Source: an uncultured Collinsella sp.
GTDB lineage: Bacteria; Actinomycetota; Coriobacteriia; Coriobacteriales; Coriobacteriaceae
Direction: 5' to 3'
NCBI GenBank assembly: GCA_937943045.1
Contig: CALEBN010000036.1
Coordinates: 52,113 to 116,112, forward strand
Length of the DNA stretch: 64,000 nucleotides
Part shown: in pieces, positions 40,371 to 48,882 of the stretch
How the letters are laid out: every line of letters starts with the position of its first letter
How positions within the stretch are numbered: position 1 is the first letter of the stretch
Notes under the pieces: model-generated
Told to the model about the DNA's origin: nothing
The model's input: the letters and a program-made list of their open reading frames with translations, nothing else
The model's database searches: none
Program-made: the position numbers and the translations under genes

Positions 40371-41030
40371 ATGGAGACGATCGCGCGCGGCGATGTACCA
40401 AAAACGTTGCAGACCATTGCGTATATCAGCATTCCCAATAGCGCCGATCTTGAGTTTTTGCTCTGGGACCTGCAGGATGCCATCGCGGCCTATGCCCGGC
40501 TTTCCGGCACCGCGCTCCCCCGCCCGGTCGATTTGGAGGCGGATGATGCCGGTGCAGTCGATGGCATCGTGCTGGCCATTGAAGATATGGCTGACGATGA
40601 GACGTTGACAGCTATCGAGCAGGCGCTTGAACGCTTTGGCGGTACGGGAACGCGCGTCTATGCCGCGATTCGAGCCGCACAAGAGGGCGCTAAGCAGGCG
40701 CGCGGGACCGCCGTTCGTCTGCACAAGGCATGTGAGCGCCATGACCAATTGTGGTGTGGCGGCGTTGTCGTCTGTGCCGGCAGCGGTATTGCGGCGCTTC
40801 GCCACTCCCCGCGTATGGGCCTCTTGCGCCGGCCATTTTCCGAAGCGATGGATAAGCTTGTGGGCGCTGTGCGCATGGGCTGCTCCGTCGAGCATGCGCA
40901 GCGACTTGGCGGCGGCAATGCCGTCAACGTCAACGTCGACGGCATGGTTTGCGCCGAGCCAGCCGTGCCCGCGCCAATCTGGCGAGGCGTTCTGAAACGC
41001 CTCGGCGCCCGCGCCCAATCAGATATCTAA
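40371..41030 (+). CDS. Uncharacterised 219-residue protein
   Basis: I do not recognise the family with confidence. It has AAAGGAGG 4 nt before the ATG. No signal peptide or membrane helix is evident. The C-terminal half (CGGVVVCAGSGIAALRHSPR, then MGLLRRPFSEAMDKLVGAVR) weakly recalls flavodoxin-like oxidoreductases. It is convergent with the downstream glycosylase gene, with one base between the stop codons. Confidence 0.6.
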   Translation: METIARGDVPKTLQTIAYISIPNSADLEFLLWDLQDAIAAYARLSGTALPRPVDLEADDAGAVDGIVLAIEDMADDETLTAIEQALERFGGTGTRVYAAIRAAQEGAKQARGTAVRLHKACERHDQLWCGGVVVCAGSGIAALRHSPRMGLLRRPFSEAMDKLVGAVRMGCSVEHAQRLGGGNAVNVNVDGMVCAEPAVPAPIWRGVLKRLGARAQSDI

Positions 41031-41031
41031 A

Positions 41032-41595
41032 TTAGAGAGCGGCCCAGTCAACGGCTTCGTGCCAACGCTCAACAAGACGCTCCAGACGCCAGGCGGCATT
41101 GGCGGGACTCGTCGAGGGCAGGACGATGGCGGGCAGCCCGGTGCGTTCTTGTAGATAGCGCTTGTAGAGCCGGCCAGCTGTACCTCCGTTGCATACCACC
41201 TGCTCAATAGGCGCATTGCCCGCAATGCGCTCGATATGTGCCGGCACAACGTTGCGAATGCTCGCGTCACTCGAGCCCTTAATGTCACAGCTCTCGATCA
41301 CGTCCCACAGGGCCACGCCGCCGTTCAGCAGCATGGAGCGCTTGGCGACAATCGAGGCGTCGAGCGTCGCAGGCTCACCGCTTGCCAAAGGGTCGCCCTC
41401 GTTGGGCGGCACGGGCACACCGAGGCATGCGGCCATCACGCGCCAAAAGCGATTCTGAGGGTTACCGTAATAAAAGGCATTGGCACGCGAAAGCACCGAG
41501 GGAAACGACCCGAGCACCAAAACGCGCGAGTGCTCGTCAAACACGGGTTCAAACCCATGCTCAATATGTTGATAGCCCTCGTCCGGCGCGGCCAC
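41032..41595 (-). CDS. DNA-deoxyinosine (hypoxanthine) glycosylase, uracil-DNA glycosylase superfamily
   Basis: The 187-residue product has LVLGSFPSVLSRANAFYYGN and PQNRFWRVMAACLG, the signature of the HDG branch of the uracil-DNA glycosylase superfamily, and a C-terminal LPSTSPANA motif. Such enzymes remove hypoxanthine from DNA. The start is GTG at 41595, 3 bp after the stop of the upstream glycosidase, so the genes are probably coupled, though their functions are not related in an obvious way. Confidence 0.82.
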   Translation of the reverse strand: MAAPDEGYQHIEHGFEPVFDEHSRVLVLGSFPSVLSRANAFYYGNPQNRFWRVMAACLGVPVPPNEGDPLASGEPATLDASIVAKRSMLLNGGVALWDVIESCDIKGSSDASIRNVVPAHIERIAGNAPIEQVVCNGGTAGRLYKRYLQERTGLPAIVLPSTSPANAAWRLERLVERWHEAVDWAAL

Positions 41596-41598
41596 GAG

Positions 41599-42975
41599 CT
41601 AGGCCCTCAGCAGATAGCGCACCTCGTAGGGTGCAAGCTCAAGGGTACCCGTCGGCTCGACCGTGGGAGCATCGTCGGCAAGTAGGTCGACGAAGGAGCC
41701 GTTGAGTTCGCCGGCTCCAAAGGTATAGGGCTCGTTCACGGCATTGACCGCCACAAGCACCGTCGCGTCGTCGCAGGCGCGCTCGAACAGCAGCTGCTTG
41801 TTCTGGATCACCACGTTGCGATAGGCACCGTAGTTGAGAGCACGGGCCGCCGCGTCGTCGGCCGAGCGCAGGTGCGTGAGCTGCTTGATGAAGGCCGTCA
41901 GCTCGTTGGGCGCAGGCTCATCGAGCGCAGGTCGCAGCGCCCAGTCGCCATCGGGGCCGCCCTTTTCGCCAGCAATTCCCCACTCGCTACCGTAATAGAC
42001 GCACGGAATGCCTGGCATGCCAAACAGCATGCCATAGGCGGGGCGTAGGCAAGACTTGTCGGTAAGGATGCTCGCCAGGCGCGGCACATCGTGGTTGTCG
42101 ACAAACGACAGCAGGTGTTTGCCGCGGTAGATGCACCACGGATCGCCGCCAAACTGGCGATGCAACGAATGGGCAATCTCGAACATGTTGACCGAATTAA
42201 AGCTGGAGTAAAGGCCCTTGTAACACTCGTAGTTGGTGCAGGAGTCGAGCATCTCGTCGTTGACGATCTGGTTGTAGTCGCCGTGGAGCGTCTCACCAAT
42301 CAGCACAAAGTCGGACTTGAGCTCACGGGTAAAAGTATGCAGGCGGCGCATAAAATCGCGATCGAGCATATAGGCGACGTCCAGGCGCAGACCGTCGACG
42401 CCAAAGACTTCGGCCCAGCGGCGCACGGACTCAAGCAGGTAATCGACCACAGCGGGATTTTGCAGGTTGAGCTTCACAAGCTCAAAATGGCCTTCCCAAC
42501 CCTCGTACCAAAAGCCGTCACCATAGCAGGAGTCGCCATCAAAGCTAATGTGGAACCAGTCCTTGTAGGGCGAGTCCCACTTGCGCTCCTGCACATCGCG
42601 GAAGGCCCAAAAGCCGCGACCGACGTGGTTGAAGACGACATCGAGCACCACGCGGATGCCATGGGCGTGCAGCGTCTCGCATACGGCGGCAAAATCGGCA
42701 TCCCCACCCAGGCGGCGGTCGATATGGCGCAGGCTGCGCGTATCATAGCCGTGGCTATCAGACTCGAGCGGCGGGTTGATCAGCACAGCGCCAATACCGA
42801 GCTCTTGCAGGTAGTCGGCCCATTGGGCGATTTTCATGATGGGCGCATCGGGGTTGGGCGCGGCGTTGGCAGCCTGGGCGAGCTCATCCTCGGCAACGGG
42901 TGCAGCGTTTTCGCGCGGAGCCCCGCAAAAGCCCAGCGGATAGATCTGATAGAACGTCGTCTCGTATGCCCACAT
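41599..42975 (-). CDS. GH13 alpha-amylase-family glycosidase (cytoplasmic)
   Basis: The 458-residue TIM-barrel enzyme has the four GH13 regions: DVVFNH (112-117), GLRLDVA with nucleophile Asp199, LIGETLHGD with acid Glu228, and FVDNHDVPR with Asp296. There is no signal peptide, so it probably acts on imported maltodextrins or cyclodextrins (cyclomaltodextrinase/neopullulanase-like). It is upstream of the glycosylase gene in one unit. Confidence 0.88.
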   Translation of the reverse strand: MWAYETTFYQIYPLGFCGAPRENAAPVAEDELAQAANAAPNPDAPIMKIAQWADYLQELGIGAVLINPPLESDSHGYDTRSLRHIDRRLGGDADFAAVCETLHAHGIRVVLDVVFNHVGRGFWAFRDVQERKWDSPYKDWFHISFDGDSCYGDGFWYEGWEGHFELVKLNLQNPAVVDYLLESVRRWAEVFGVDGLRLDVAYMLDRDFMRRLHTFTRELKSDFVLIGETLHGDYNQIVNDEMLDSCTNYECYKGLYSSFNSVNMFEIAHSLHRQFGGDPWCIYRGKHLLSFVDNHDVPRLASILTDKSCLRPAYGMLFGMPGIPCVYYGSEWGIAGEKGGPDGDWALRPALDEPAPNELTAFIKQLTHLRSADDAAARALNYGAYRNVVIQNKQLLFERACDDATVLVAVNAVNEPYTFGAGELNGSFVDLLADDAPTVEPTGTLELAPYEVRYLLRA

Positions 42976-43046
42976 AACAGCCTCCCGGTAAGCTCAACAC
43001 AACGCCATCCATTGTATGCCTGCCGTGCATCCCCTCCCCCAAAATA

Positions 43047-43113
43047 AGTTGCGGTGGAATAGGGACTGTTTGCCGGGTTTATTGGGCCCAGCAGTCCGTA
43101 TTTCACCGCAACT
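43047..43113. repeat. Palindrome with GGGACTG core between MFS and GH13 genes
   Basis: Arms AGTTGCGGTG and CACCGCAACT extend inward through GGACTG/CAGTCC. It resembles the GGGACAG family in its core but has unrelated arms and a longer centre. It could terminate the MFS transcript. Confidence 0.55.
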
Positions 43114-43129
43114 GATGAGGAGGATGTGG

Positions 43130-44326
43130 CTAGGCGACGGGCTTTGCGCGGCGTATGGCTGGGAACATCACCGTGATGGCGAGGACGACGCCCACGACGG
43201 CAATCGCCCCGCCCGCGAAGCCGATCCAAGCGATACCGGGACCCGAAACCACGGCGCCGCCGATTGCGGTGCCCGTGCCAATACCGAGGTTAAACAGGCC
43301 CGAGAAGATCGACATGGCGACGGCCGACGAATCTGCCGGCGTGTGCTTGATGAGCTCGGCCTGAAACGCCACGTTAAAGGCCGTGGCGCAGCAACCCCAC
43401 AGTGCGCAGACGGCAAGCACTGTCACGAGCGACGATGCGGCCGGCCCCATGAGCAGCAGAGCCACCGGCACGCCGGAAAGCGTGATAGCAAGGAACGGAA
43501 AACGGTGCCCGTCGAACAGGCGGCTGAACAGCCAGCTGCCCACCAAGCCGGAACAGCCAAACGCCGTCAGCGTCATGGTGATGGCGCCCGCATCGACGTG
43601 CGCGACCTGCGCCAGGAAGGGCTCGATATAGCTGTAGCTTGCGTAATAGCCGGTCGCCATGAAGACCGTGACTGCGTAGAGCGCGATGAGGAGCGGGTTC
43701 TTGAGCAGCTCGGGCAGCTGTTTGACGGTAAAGCGCTCACCCGCCGGCATGGCCGGGAACACCGCTGCCTGGTAGACGACCGCGATGGCTGAGAGGCCCC
43801 CGACCACGGCAAACGTCATGCGCCAGCCCACGGCCAAGCCAATAGCGCGACCGAGAGGCAGGCCAAAGATCTGCGCGATGGACGAGCCCGTGGCGATCAT
43901 GCTGATGGCGAGCGCGCCGTGGCGAGTGTCGACCAGGCGCGAGGCCATAATCGAGGCGACTGACCAGAACACGGCATGTGCGCAAGCGACCACCAGGCGC
44001 GCGCAGACCAGGATGGGATAGGTCGGCGCCACAGCGGACAGGAACTGACCGAGCGAAAACACGGCCAGCACGCCCAGCAGCATCCGCTTGAACTCAAAGC
44101 GCGAGGCGAACACCATGAGCGGCAGCGACAGCAGCATGACGCCCCAGGCATAGACCGAGATCATGATGCCCGCCTGGGCCTCGGTGAGCGAGAACGACGC
44201 GGCGATATCAGTCAAAAGGCCGATGGGCATAAACTCCGACGTGTTGAACACGAACGCACAGCAGGTGAGCCCGACGAGCGGGAGCCACTGCCTGAGCGTG
44301 ATGCCGTCTTGCTTTGTTTGAGCCAT
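43130..44326 (-). CDS. MFS transporter, sugar-efflux/drug-efflux type
   Basis: The 398-residue product has about 12 membrane helices and resembles the SotB/AraJ group of major facilitators (FNTSEFMPIGLLTDIAASFS near the N terminus, then AQAGIMISVYAWGVMLLSLP). These export sugars or drugs by proton antiport. The ATG at 44326 (MAQTKQDG) gives the natural start; the longer frame to 44422 crosses a terminator. Confidence 0.82.
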   Translation of the reverse strand: MAQTKQDGITLRQWLPLVGLTCCAFVFNTSEFMPIGLLTDIAASFSLTEAQAGIMISVYAWGVMLLSLPLMVFASRFEFKRMLLGVLAVFSLGQFLSAVAPTYPILVCARLVVACAHAVFWSVASIMASRLVDTRHGALAISMIATGSSIAQIFGLPLGRAIGLAVGWRMTFAVVGGLSAIAVVYQAAVFPAMPAGERFTVKQLPELLKNPLLIALYAVTVFMATGYYASYSYIEPFLAQVAHVDAGAITMTLTAFGCSGLVGSWLFSRLFDGHRFPFLAITLSGVPVALLLMGPAASSLVTVLAVCALWGCCATAFNVAFQAELIKHTPADSSAVAMSIFSGLFNLGIGTGTAIGGAVVSGPGIAWIGFAGGAIAVVGVVLAITVMFPAIRRAKPVA

Positions 44327-44372
44327 ATATAACGTCTCCAATCGTTTTGAGCGGAGGCGATTATATAGCAAC

Positions 44373-44404
44373 GGCCCCGCATCCGTCAGTACAGATGCGG
44401 GGCC
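44373..44404. terminator. Hairpin between feoAB and the MFS gene
   Basis: GGCCCCGCATC pairs with GATGCGGGGCC. There is no strong T run on either side; it may terminate feoAB on the minus strand. Confidence 0.55.
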
Positions 44405-44446
44405 GAAAACAATTCGATACACAGAGGTTGCGCCGTCAATTCATAA

Positions 44447-46807
44447 CTAAGCCAACCCCAGCAATATGCCCGCCGAATGCACGACAAACGCCACGATCCA
44501 GGCGACCGTCACCTGAAACGCGAATACAGCCACGGCATAGCGCGCGCCCAACTCGCTCTTGACGGCGCCGATGGACGCCACGCAGGGCGGATACAGCAGC
44601 GTGAAGACCAAAAACACGTAAGCGGTAAACGGCGAAAACATAGTTGACAGCACCGCGGGAGAGGTTGCGCCCAAAAGCACCGTGAGCGTCGAGATGACAC
44701 TCTCCTTGGCGATAAGTCCGGTGACGAGCGCCGTGGATGCGCGCCAGTCGCCAAAACCGAGCGGGGCCAACACCGGCGCGATGATGCTGCCGAGGCCCGC
44801 AAGCAGGCTTTGCGACTGGTCGGCGACCACGTTAAAGCGGATATCGAACGTCTGCAGGAACCAGATGACCACCGTAGCGGCAAAGATAATGGTAAAGGCC
44901 TTGGTGATGAAGTCCTTGGCCTTATCCCATGCCAGCATCACCGTCGTCTTGACGCTCGGCAGGCGGTAATTGGGGAGCTCCATGATAAACGGCACCGGGT
45001 CGCCCTTAAATGCCGTGCGGTTGAGCACCAGGGCGGCAATGCAGCCGACCACGATGCCGATCAGATAGAGCGAAACCATGGCGGGAACCGTCGCCTGCGG
45101 GAAGAATGCTCCGCACAGCAAGCCGTAAACCGGCAGCTTGGCCGAGCAGCTCATGAACGGCGTGAGCATGACGGTCATCTTGCGGTCGTGCTCGGATGGG
45201 AGCGTACGGGTCGACATGATAGCCGGCACGGTGCAGCCAAAACCGACGAGCATGGGCACGAAGCTGCGGCCCGACAGACCAAAGCGACGCAATACCTTAT
45301 CCATGACAAAGGCCACGCGCGCCATGTAGCCGGAGTCTTCCAGAATGGAGAGGAACAAAAAGAGCACGACGATAATCGGCAGGAAGGTCAGCACGCTGCC
45401 CACGCCCGTAAGCACGCCGTCGACAGCCAGCGAGCGCACCACGTCGTTGGTGCCGAACGCTTTGAGACCCGCATCGGCCGAGGCGATGATGGCAGCAATG
45501 CCGTCCTCCATAAGTCCCTGCAACGCCGCGCCGATCACGCCAAACGTCAGCCAAAAAACAAGGCCCATGATCACCAGAAACGCCGGAATGGCTGTGTAAC
45601 GACCTGTCAGGATGCGGTCGATCTTGACGGAGCGCACGTGCTCGCGGCTCTCGTGCGGCTTGACAACACAGCGCCCGCACACGTCGCCGATAAAGCTAAA
45701 GCGCATATCGGCCAGCGCGGACAGGCGGTCGGTGCCGGCCTCGCCCTCCATCTGGGTAATGATGTGCTCGATGGCGTCGAGCTCGTTGCGGTCCAGGTGA
45801 AGCGCCTCGGTCACCAGCTCGTCGCCCTCAACCAGCTTGGTCGCCGCAAAACGCACGGGAATGTGCGCCGTCGCGGCATGGTCCTCGATAAGGTTGGCGA
45901 TGCCGTGAATGCAGCGATGCAGCGCGCCGCCGTCCGGACCATCGGGCGCGCAGAAGTCCAGGCGACCGGGGCGCTCGCGGAACCGCGCCACGTGCAAGGC
46001 ATGATCCACCAACTCGCCAATGCCCTCGTTGCGGGCAGCACTAATGGGAACAACAGGCACGCCCAGCAGGCTCTCGAGCAGGTTGACGTCCACGGCGCCG
46101 CCGTTGGCCGTCACCTCGTCCATCATGTTGAGCGCGATGACCATGGGTCGATCGAGCTCCATAAGCTGCAGCGTCAAGTACAGGTTACGCTCGATGTTGG
46201 TGGCGTCGATGATATCGATGATGGCGTCGGGGTGCTCACCCAGGATAAACTGGCGGCTTACGATCTCCTCGCCCGTGTACGGCGACAGAGAATAAATGCC
46301 GGGCAGGTCGGTAACGCTTGCCTCGGGGTGGTTGCGGATGGTGCCATCTTTGCGGTCGACCGTCACGCCAGGAAAGTTACCGACATGCTGGTTGGAGCCC
46401 GTCAGCTGGTTGAACAGCGTGGTCTTGCCGCAGTTTTGGTTGCCGGCGAGGGCAAAATGCAGCGGTGCGCCCTCGGGCACGGCCGTCTTTGCCGCGCGGG
46501 GCGAATACGTCCCCTCGCCCAGGGCCGGATGCTCCGTCGTGCCGATTGCGGCGTTAGCGCGCGGACCCGTATCGGTGTCGTGAATGCCCACGAGCTCGAT
46601 GCGAGCGGCATCGTCCTTGCGCAGCGTCAACTCATAGCCACGCAGGCGAATCTCGAGCGGGTCGCCCATAGGGGCGTACTTCATCATGGTGACTTCGGTG
46701 CCCGGCGTTAGACCCATGTCCAAAATATGTTGTCGGAGTGCCTGGTCGTCCGATGTCACCGATGCGACAACGGCGTCCTTTCCAATCTCGAGTGTATCGA
46801 GCTTCAC
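44447..46807 (-). CDS. feoB: Ferrous iron transporter, FeoA-FeoB fusion
   Basis: The 786-residue protein has an N-terminal FeoA SH3-like domain (1-75) fused to FeoB. The G domain has G1 AGNQNCGKTT (121-130), G3 DLPG (167-170) and G4 NMMD (227-230), followed by the membrane channel with two Gate motifs. It imports Fe(II). In E. coli FeoA and FeoB are separate. A dyad upstream may be an iron-regulator site. Confidence 0.95.
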   Translation of the reverse strand: MKLDTLEIGKDAVVASVTSDDQALRQHILDMGLTPGTEVTMMKYAPMGDPLEIRLRGYELTLRKDDAARIELVGIHDTDTGPRANAAIGTTEHPALGEGTYSPRAAKTAVPEGAPLHFALAGNQNCGKTTLFNQLTGSNQHVGNFPGVTVDRKDGTIRNHPEASVTDLPGIYSLSPYTGEEIVSRQFILGEHPDAIIDIIDATNIERNLYLTLQLMELDRPMVIALNMMDEVTANGGAVDVNLLESLLGVPVVPISAARNEGIGELVDHALHVARFRERPGRLDFCAPDGPDGGALHRCIHGIANLIEDHAATAHIPVRFAATKLVEGDELVTEALHLDRNELDAIEHIITQMEGEAGTDRLSALADMRFSFIGDVCGRCVVKPHESREHVRSVKIDRILTGRYTAIPAFLVIMGLVFWLTFGVIGAALQGLMEDGIAAIIASADAGLKAFGTNDVVRSLAVDGVLTGVGSVLTFLPIIVVLFLFLSILEDSGYMARVAFVMDKVLRRFGLSGRSFVPMLVGFGCTVPAIMSTRTLPSEHDRKMTVMLTPFMSCSAKLPVYGLLCGAFFPQATVPAMVSLYLIGIVVGCIAALVLNRTAFKGDPVPFIMELPNYRLPSVKTTVMLAWDKAKDFITKAFTIIFAATVVIWFLQTFDIRFNVVADQSQSLLAGLGSIIAPVLAPLGFGDWRASTALVTGLIAKESVISTLTVLLGATSPAVLSTMFSPFTAYVFLVFTLLYPPCVASIGAVKSELGARYAVAVFAFQVTVAWIVAFVVHSAGILLGLA

Positions 46808-46857
46808 GTCCGTGTTCCTCCCCCGGCGCCCACAGGGCGTTGCATTTTGTTTATCTT

Positions 46858-46882
46858 GGCTAACCGTTTGCCATGGCTAACC
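46858..46882. promoter_or_regulatory. Candidate metalloregulator operator upstream of feoAB
   Basis: GGCTAACC occurs at 46858-46865 and 46875-46882. The segment GTTTGCCATGGCTAAC (46866-46881) is a near-perfect dyad. GGTTAGCC words are reminiscent of DtxR/IdeR-type boxes, which suits an iron transporter, but no regulator is encoded nearby. Confidence 0.45.
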
Positions 46883-46964
46883 ATTTAACCACGCATGATA
46901 GCGCGAACACATAGTGACGTTCAATTAACAGATTGCCGCCCTGGCGGGCTCGCAGCGTCAAGTG

Positions 46965-46992
46965 ATTGCGGCGTTTGGTAAAACGCCGCAAC
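46965..46992. terminator. Hairpin after the esterase gene
   Basis: ATTGCGGCGTTT pairs with AAACGCCGCAAC, ending at the esterase stop codon. A following T run is lacking on the minus strand. Confidence 0.5.
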
Positions 46993-47894
46993 TAAAACCC
47001 GTGGCGCTCCAGGAAGCGGAAGGCTAAGCGAATCCAAGGACGGACAGCCACCTGCTTGTCCTCGTTGTCGACCGCGGTGTTGGCGTTGCCGAGCGAAAGG
47101 CCGTGGCCGCCCTGGTCAAAGACGTGCATCTCGCATGCGACGCCCTCCTCGGCCATGCGCTGCGCAAACGGATAGACCTGCGCGATCGGCGCCGTCTTGT
47201 CATCGGACACGCCCCACACAAAGGTCGGCGGCATCTGGCGCGAAACATGTGTGGTGGGGCAGATATCGGCCAGGTGCTCATCAGTTGCCTCGCCACCCGT
47301 CACCATCGACAGGTAGTCGTTGAGCAGATCGCGCCCCGTCTTGCCGCCCGTCTTGGGCACACGCAAGTCAATGCGCGGATCGCGCGTCTGTATGTCGCGC
47401 ACATAGGCAAAGTCGAGCAGCGGATAGCCCAGCACCACGGCATCGGGACGAATGTCGTCCGGGCGCGCCCCTGCCAGGCCCGCGAAGGGACCAGTCTTCC
47501 ATTGCGTTGCCAGCGAAGCGCTGATCATGCCGCCTGCCGAGAAGCCCACGACGCACACGCGCTTGGGATCGACATACCACTCGTCGGCGTTGGCGCGCAC
47601 CGTGGCGACCATCTTGGCAAGGTCTGCCTGCGGGTACGGAAAGCTCACATCGCCCGTGCCACTCGTCACATAGTTGAGCACAAAAGCCTGGTAGCCGCGG
47701 TCCAAAAATGCAAACGCCACCGGGTCCTGCTCGTGCGGAGCGATATGTGTAAACCCGCCTCCGCCGCAGATGATCACCGCGGGGCGGCGGCCATTCGGTT
47801 TATCGGGGAGCGGCTCGGCACCCAAATACGTAAACGTCGCCGGATATTCCTCGGTCGGCTCCTCGCCCCACAGTGCATGGCTCTCGGCAATCAT
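46992..47894 (-). CDS. Alpha/beta hydrolase (esterase/lipase-like)
   Basis: The 300-residue product has an oxyanion segment ICGGGGFTHIAPHEQD, the nucleophile elbow GFSAGGMIS and a C-terminal histidine in DQGGHGLSLG. It resembles acetyl esterase or acetylxylan esterase-type enzymes. The ATG at 47894 has AAGGGAG upstream; the much longer frame to 48233 is rejected. No signal peptide is seen. Substrate unknown. Confidence 0.85.
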   Translation of the reverse strand: MIAESHALWGEEPTEEYPATFTYLGAEPLPDKPNGRRPAVIICGGGGFTHIAPHEQDPVAFAFLDRGYQAFVLNYVTSGTGDVSFPYPQADLAKMVATVRANADEWYVDPKRVCVVGFSAGGMISASLATQWKTGPFAGLAGARPDDIRPDAVVLGYPLLDFAYVRDIQTRDPRIDLRVPKTGGKTGRDLLNDYLSMVTGGEATDEHLADICPTTHVSRQMPPTFVWGVSDDKTAPIAQVYPFAQRMAEEGVACEMHVFDQGGHGLSLGNANTAVDNEDKQVAVRPWIRLAFRFLERHGF

Positions 47895-48138
47895 ATGTGC
47901 TCCCTTCGCGCAAATTATGCGCCCTTGTTTTTCGTCTTCAAGCGTACCCCACTTGAACCCGTGGAGCAGAAACACTCCAGCAATTAGTTTCCCTTCAACT
48001 GATATATCACATAATCCCAGCTCAGAGGTATCGCTGAGCAGCGTAGAATAGGGGACGTTGACCAAGCCGCGAAACACATATGAAACGTTTCCGGCAAACC
48101 AAACGCGCGATATGCGCCTATTTAAGTTGGAGGCAACT

Positions 48139-48702
48139 ATGGGTCTGCTCGATTCGCTTAAGTCCACCTTCACCTCGACGGGCGAAGCGTCCGTTCCGCC
48201 CGCAGCAAGCTTCGCCACCCGCGAAGGCGTCATCTATGCCCCCGTCAACGGCGTGCTCGTCAACCTGAACGAGGTCCCCGACGAGACGATCGCCTCGGGC
48301 ATGCTTGGCCAGGGCTATGGCATCGAGCCCATTACCGGCACCATCTATGCGCCCGCCAACGGCCGTATCGGCGCCACCACCGTCACCAACCACTCCATCG
48401 GCATGATTACCGAGGACGGCCTACGCGTGTTCATCCATGTTGGCCTGGGCACCGTGGAAATGAACGGCAAGGGTTTTGCCCGCTTTGTCGAGATGGGCGA
48501 TGTGGTCAAGGCCGGCCAGCCGCTCATCAGCTTCGACCGCGACGCCATCAAAGCCGCCGGCCACGAGGACATCGTGACCGTCATCGTCTCTGAGCTCGAC
48601 CGCCTCAAGAGCATCGACCACGTCGGCGAGTCTGGCACGCTTATCGGCGGCAACCCGCTCGTCAAGCTTGGCGACCCGCTGCTGGTGGCCAAGACCAAGT
48701 AG
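48139..48702 (+). CDS. PTS EIIA component, glucose (Crr) type
   Basis: The 187-residue product has the EIIA-Glc fold, with phosphorylated His100 in RVFIHVGLGTVEMNG and partner His85 in TNHSIGMI. It passes phosphate from HPr to an EIIB. The ATG at 48139 has GGAGG 5 nt upstream. It is a single gene with no EIIB or EIIC beside it and could serve the orphan EIIC at 10774. Confidence 0.92.
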   Translation: MGLLDSLKSTFTSTGEASVPPAASFATREGVIYAPVNGVLVNLNEVPDETIASGMLGQGYGIEPITGTIYAPANGRIGATTVTNHSIGMITEDGLRVFIHVGLGTVEMNGKGFARFVEMGDVVKAGQPLISFDRDAIKAAGHEDIVTVIVSELDRLKSIDHVGESGTLIGGNPLVKLGDPLLVAKTK

Positions 48703-48741
48703 CCAAGTCCCGCGCCACACAGCCAAAAGGCACCACGCCAA

Positions 48742-48775
48742 GCGCCCGCGACCATTTGGCCGCGGGCGCTTTTCG
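48742..48775 (+). terminator. Rho-independent terminator of the EIIA gene
   Basis: GCGCCCGCG pairs with CGCGGGCGC, followed by TTTTCGTTT, about 40 bp after the stop. Confidence 0.85.
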
Positions 48776-48882
48776 TTTGAAAACCATCCCGCCAATGCCT
48801 TATCTGTATAGCCCAAATGAACCGAGCTGCTAGAATATCGAACTGTATGGATAACTATCATTCAACCGTTATGGGAGGATAC

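Noticed and set aside
44810..46711. Plus-strand frame of 633 codons opposite feoAB
   Set aside because: Antisense to a certain gene; no domain or signal recognisable.
46992..48233. Extended 413-codon start for the esterase
   Set aside because: The upstream 113 codons cross the divergent promoter region and resemble nothing; the ATG at 47894 has a clear ribosome site.
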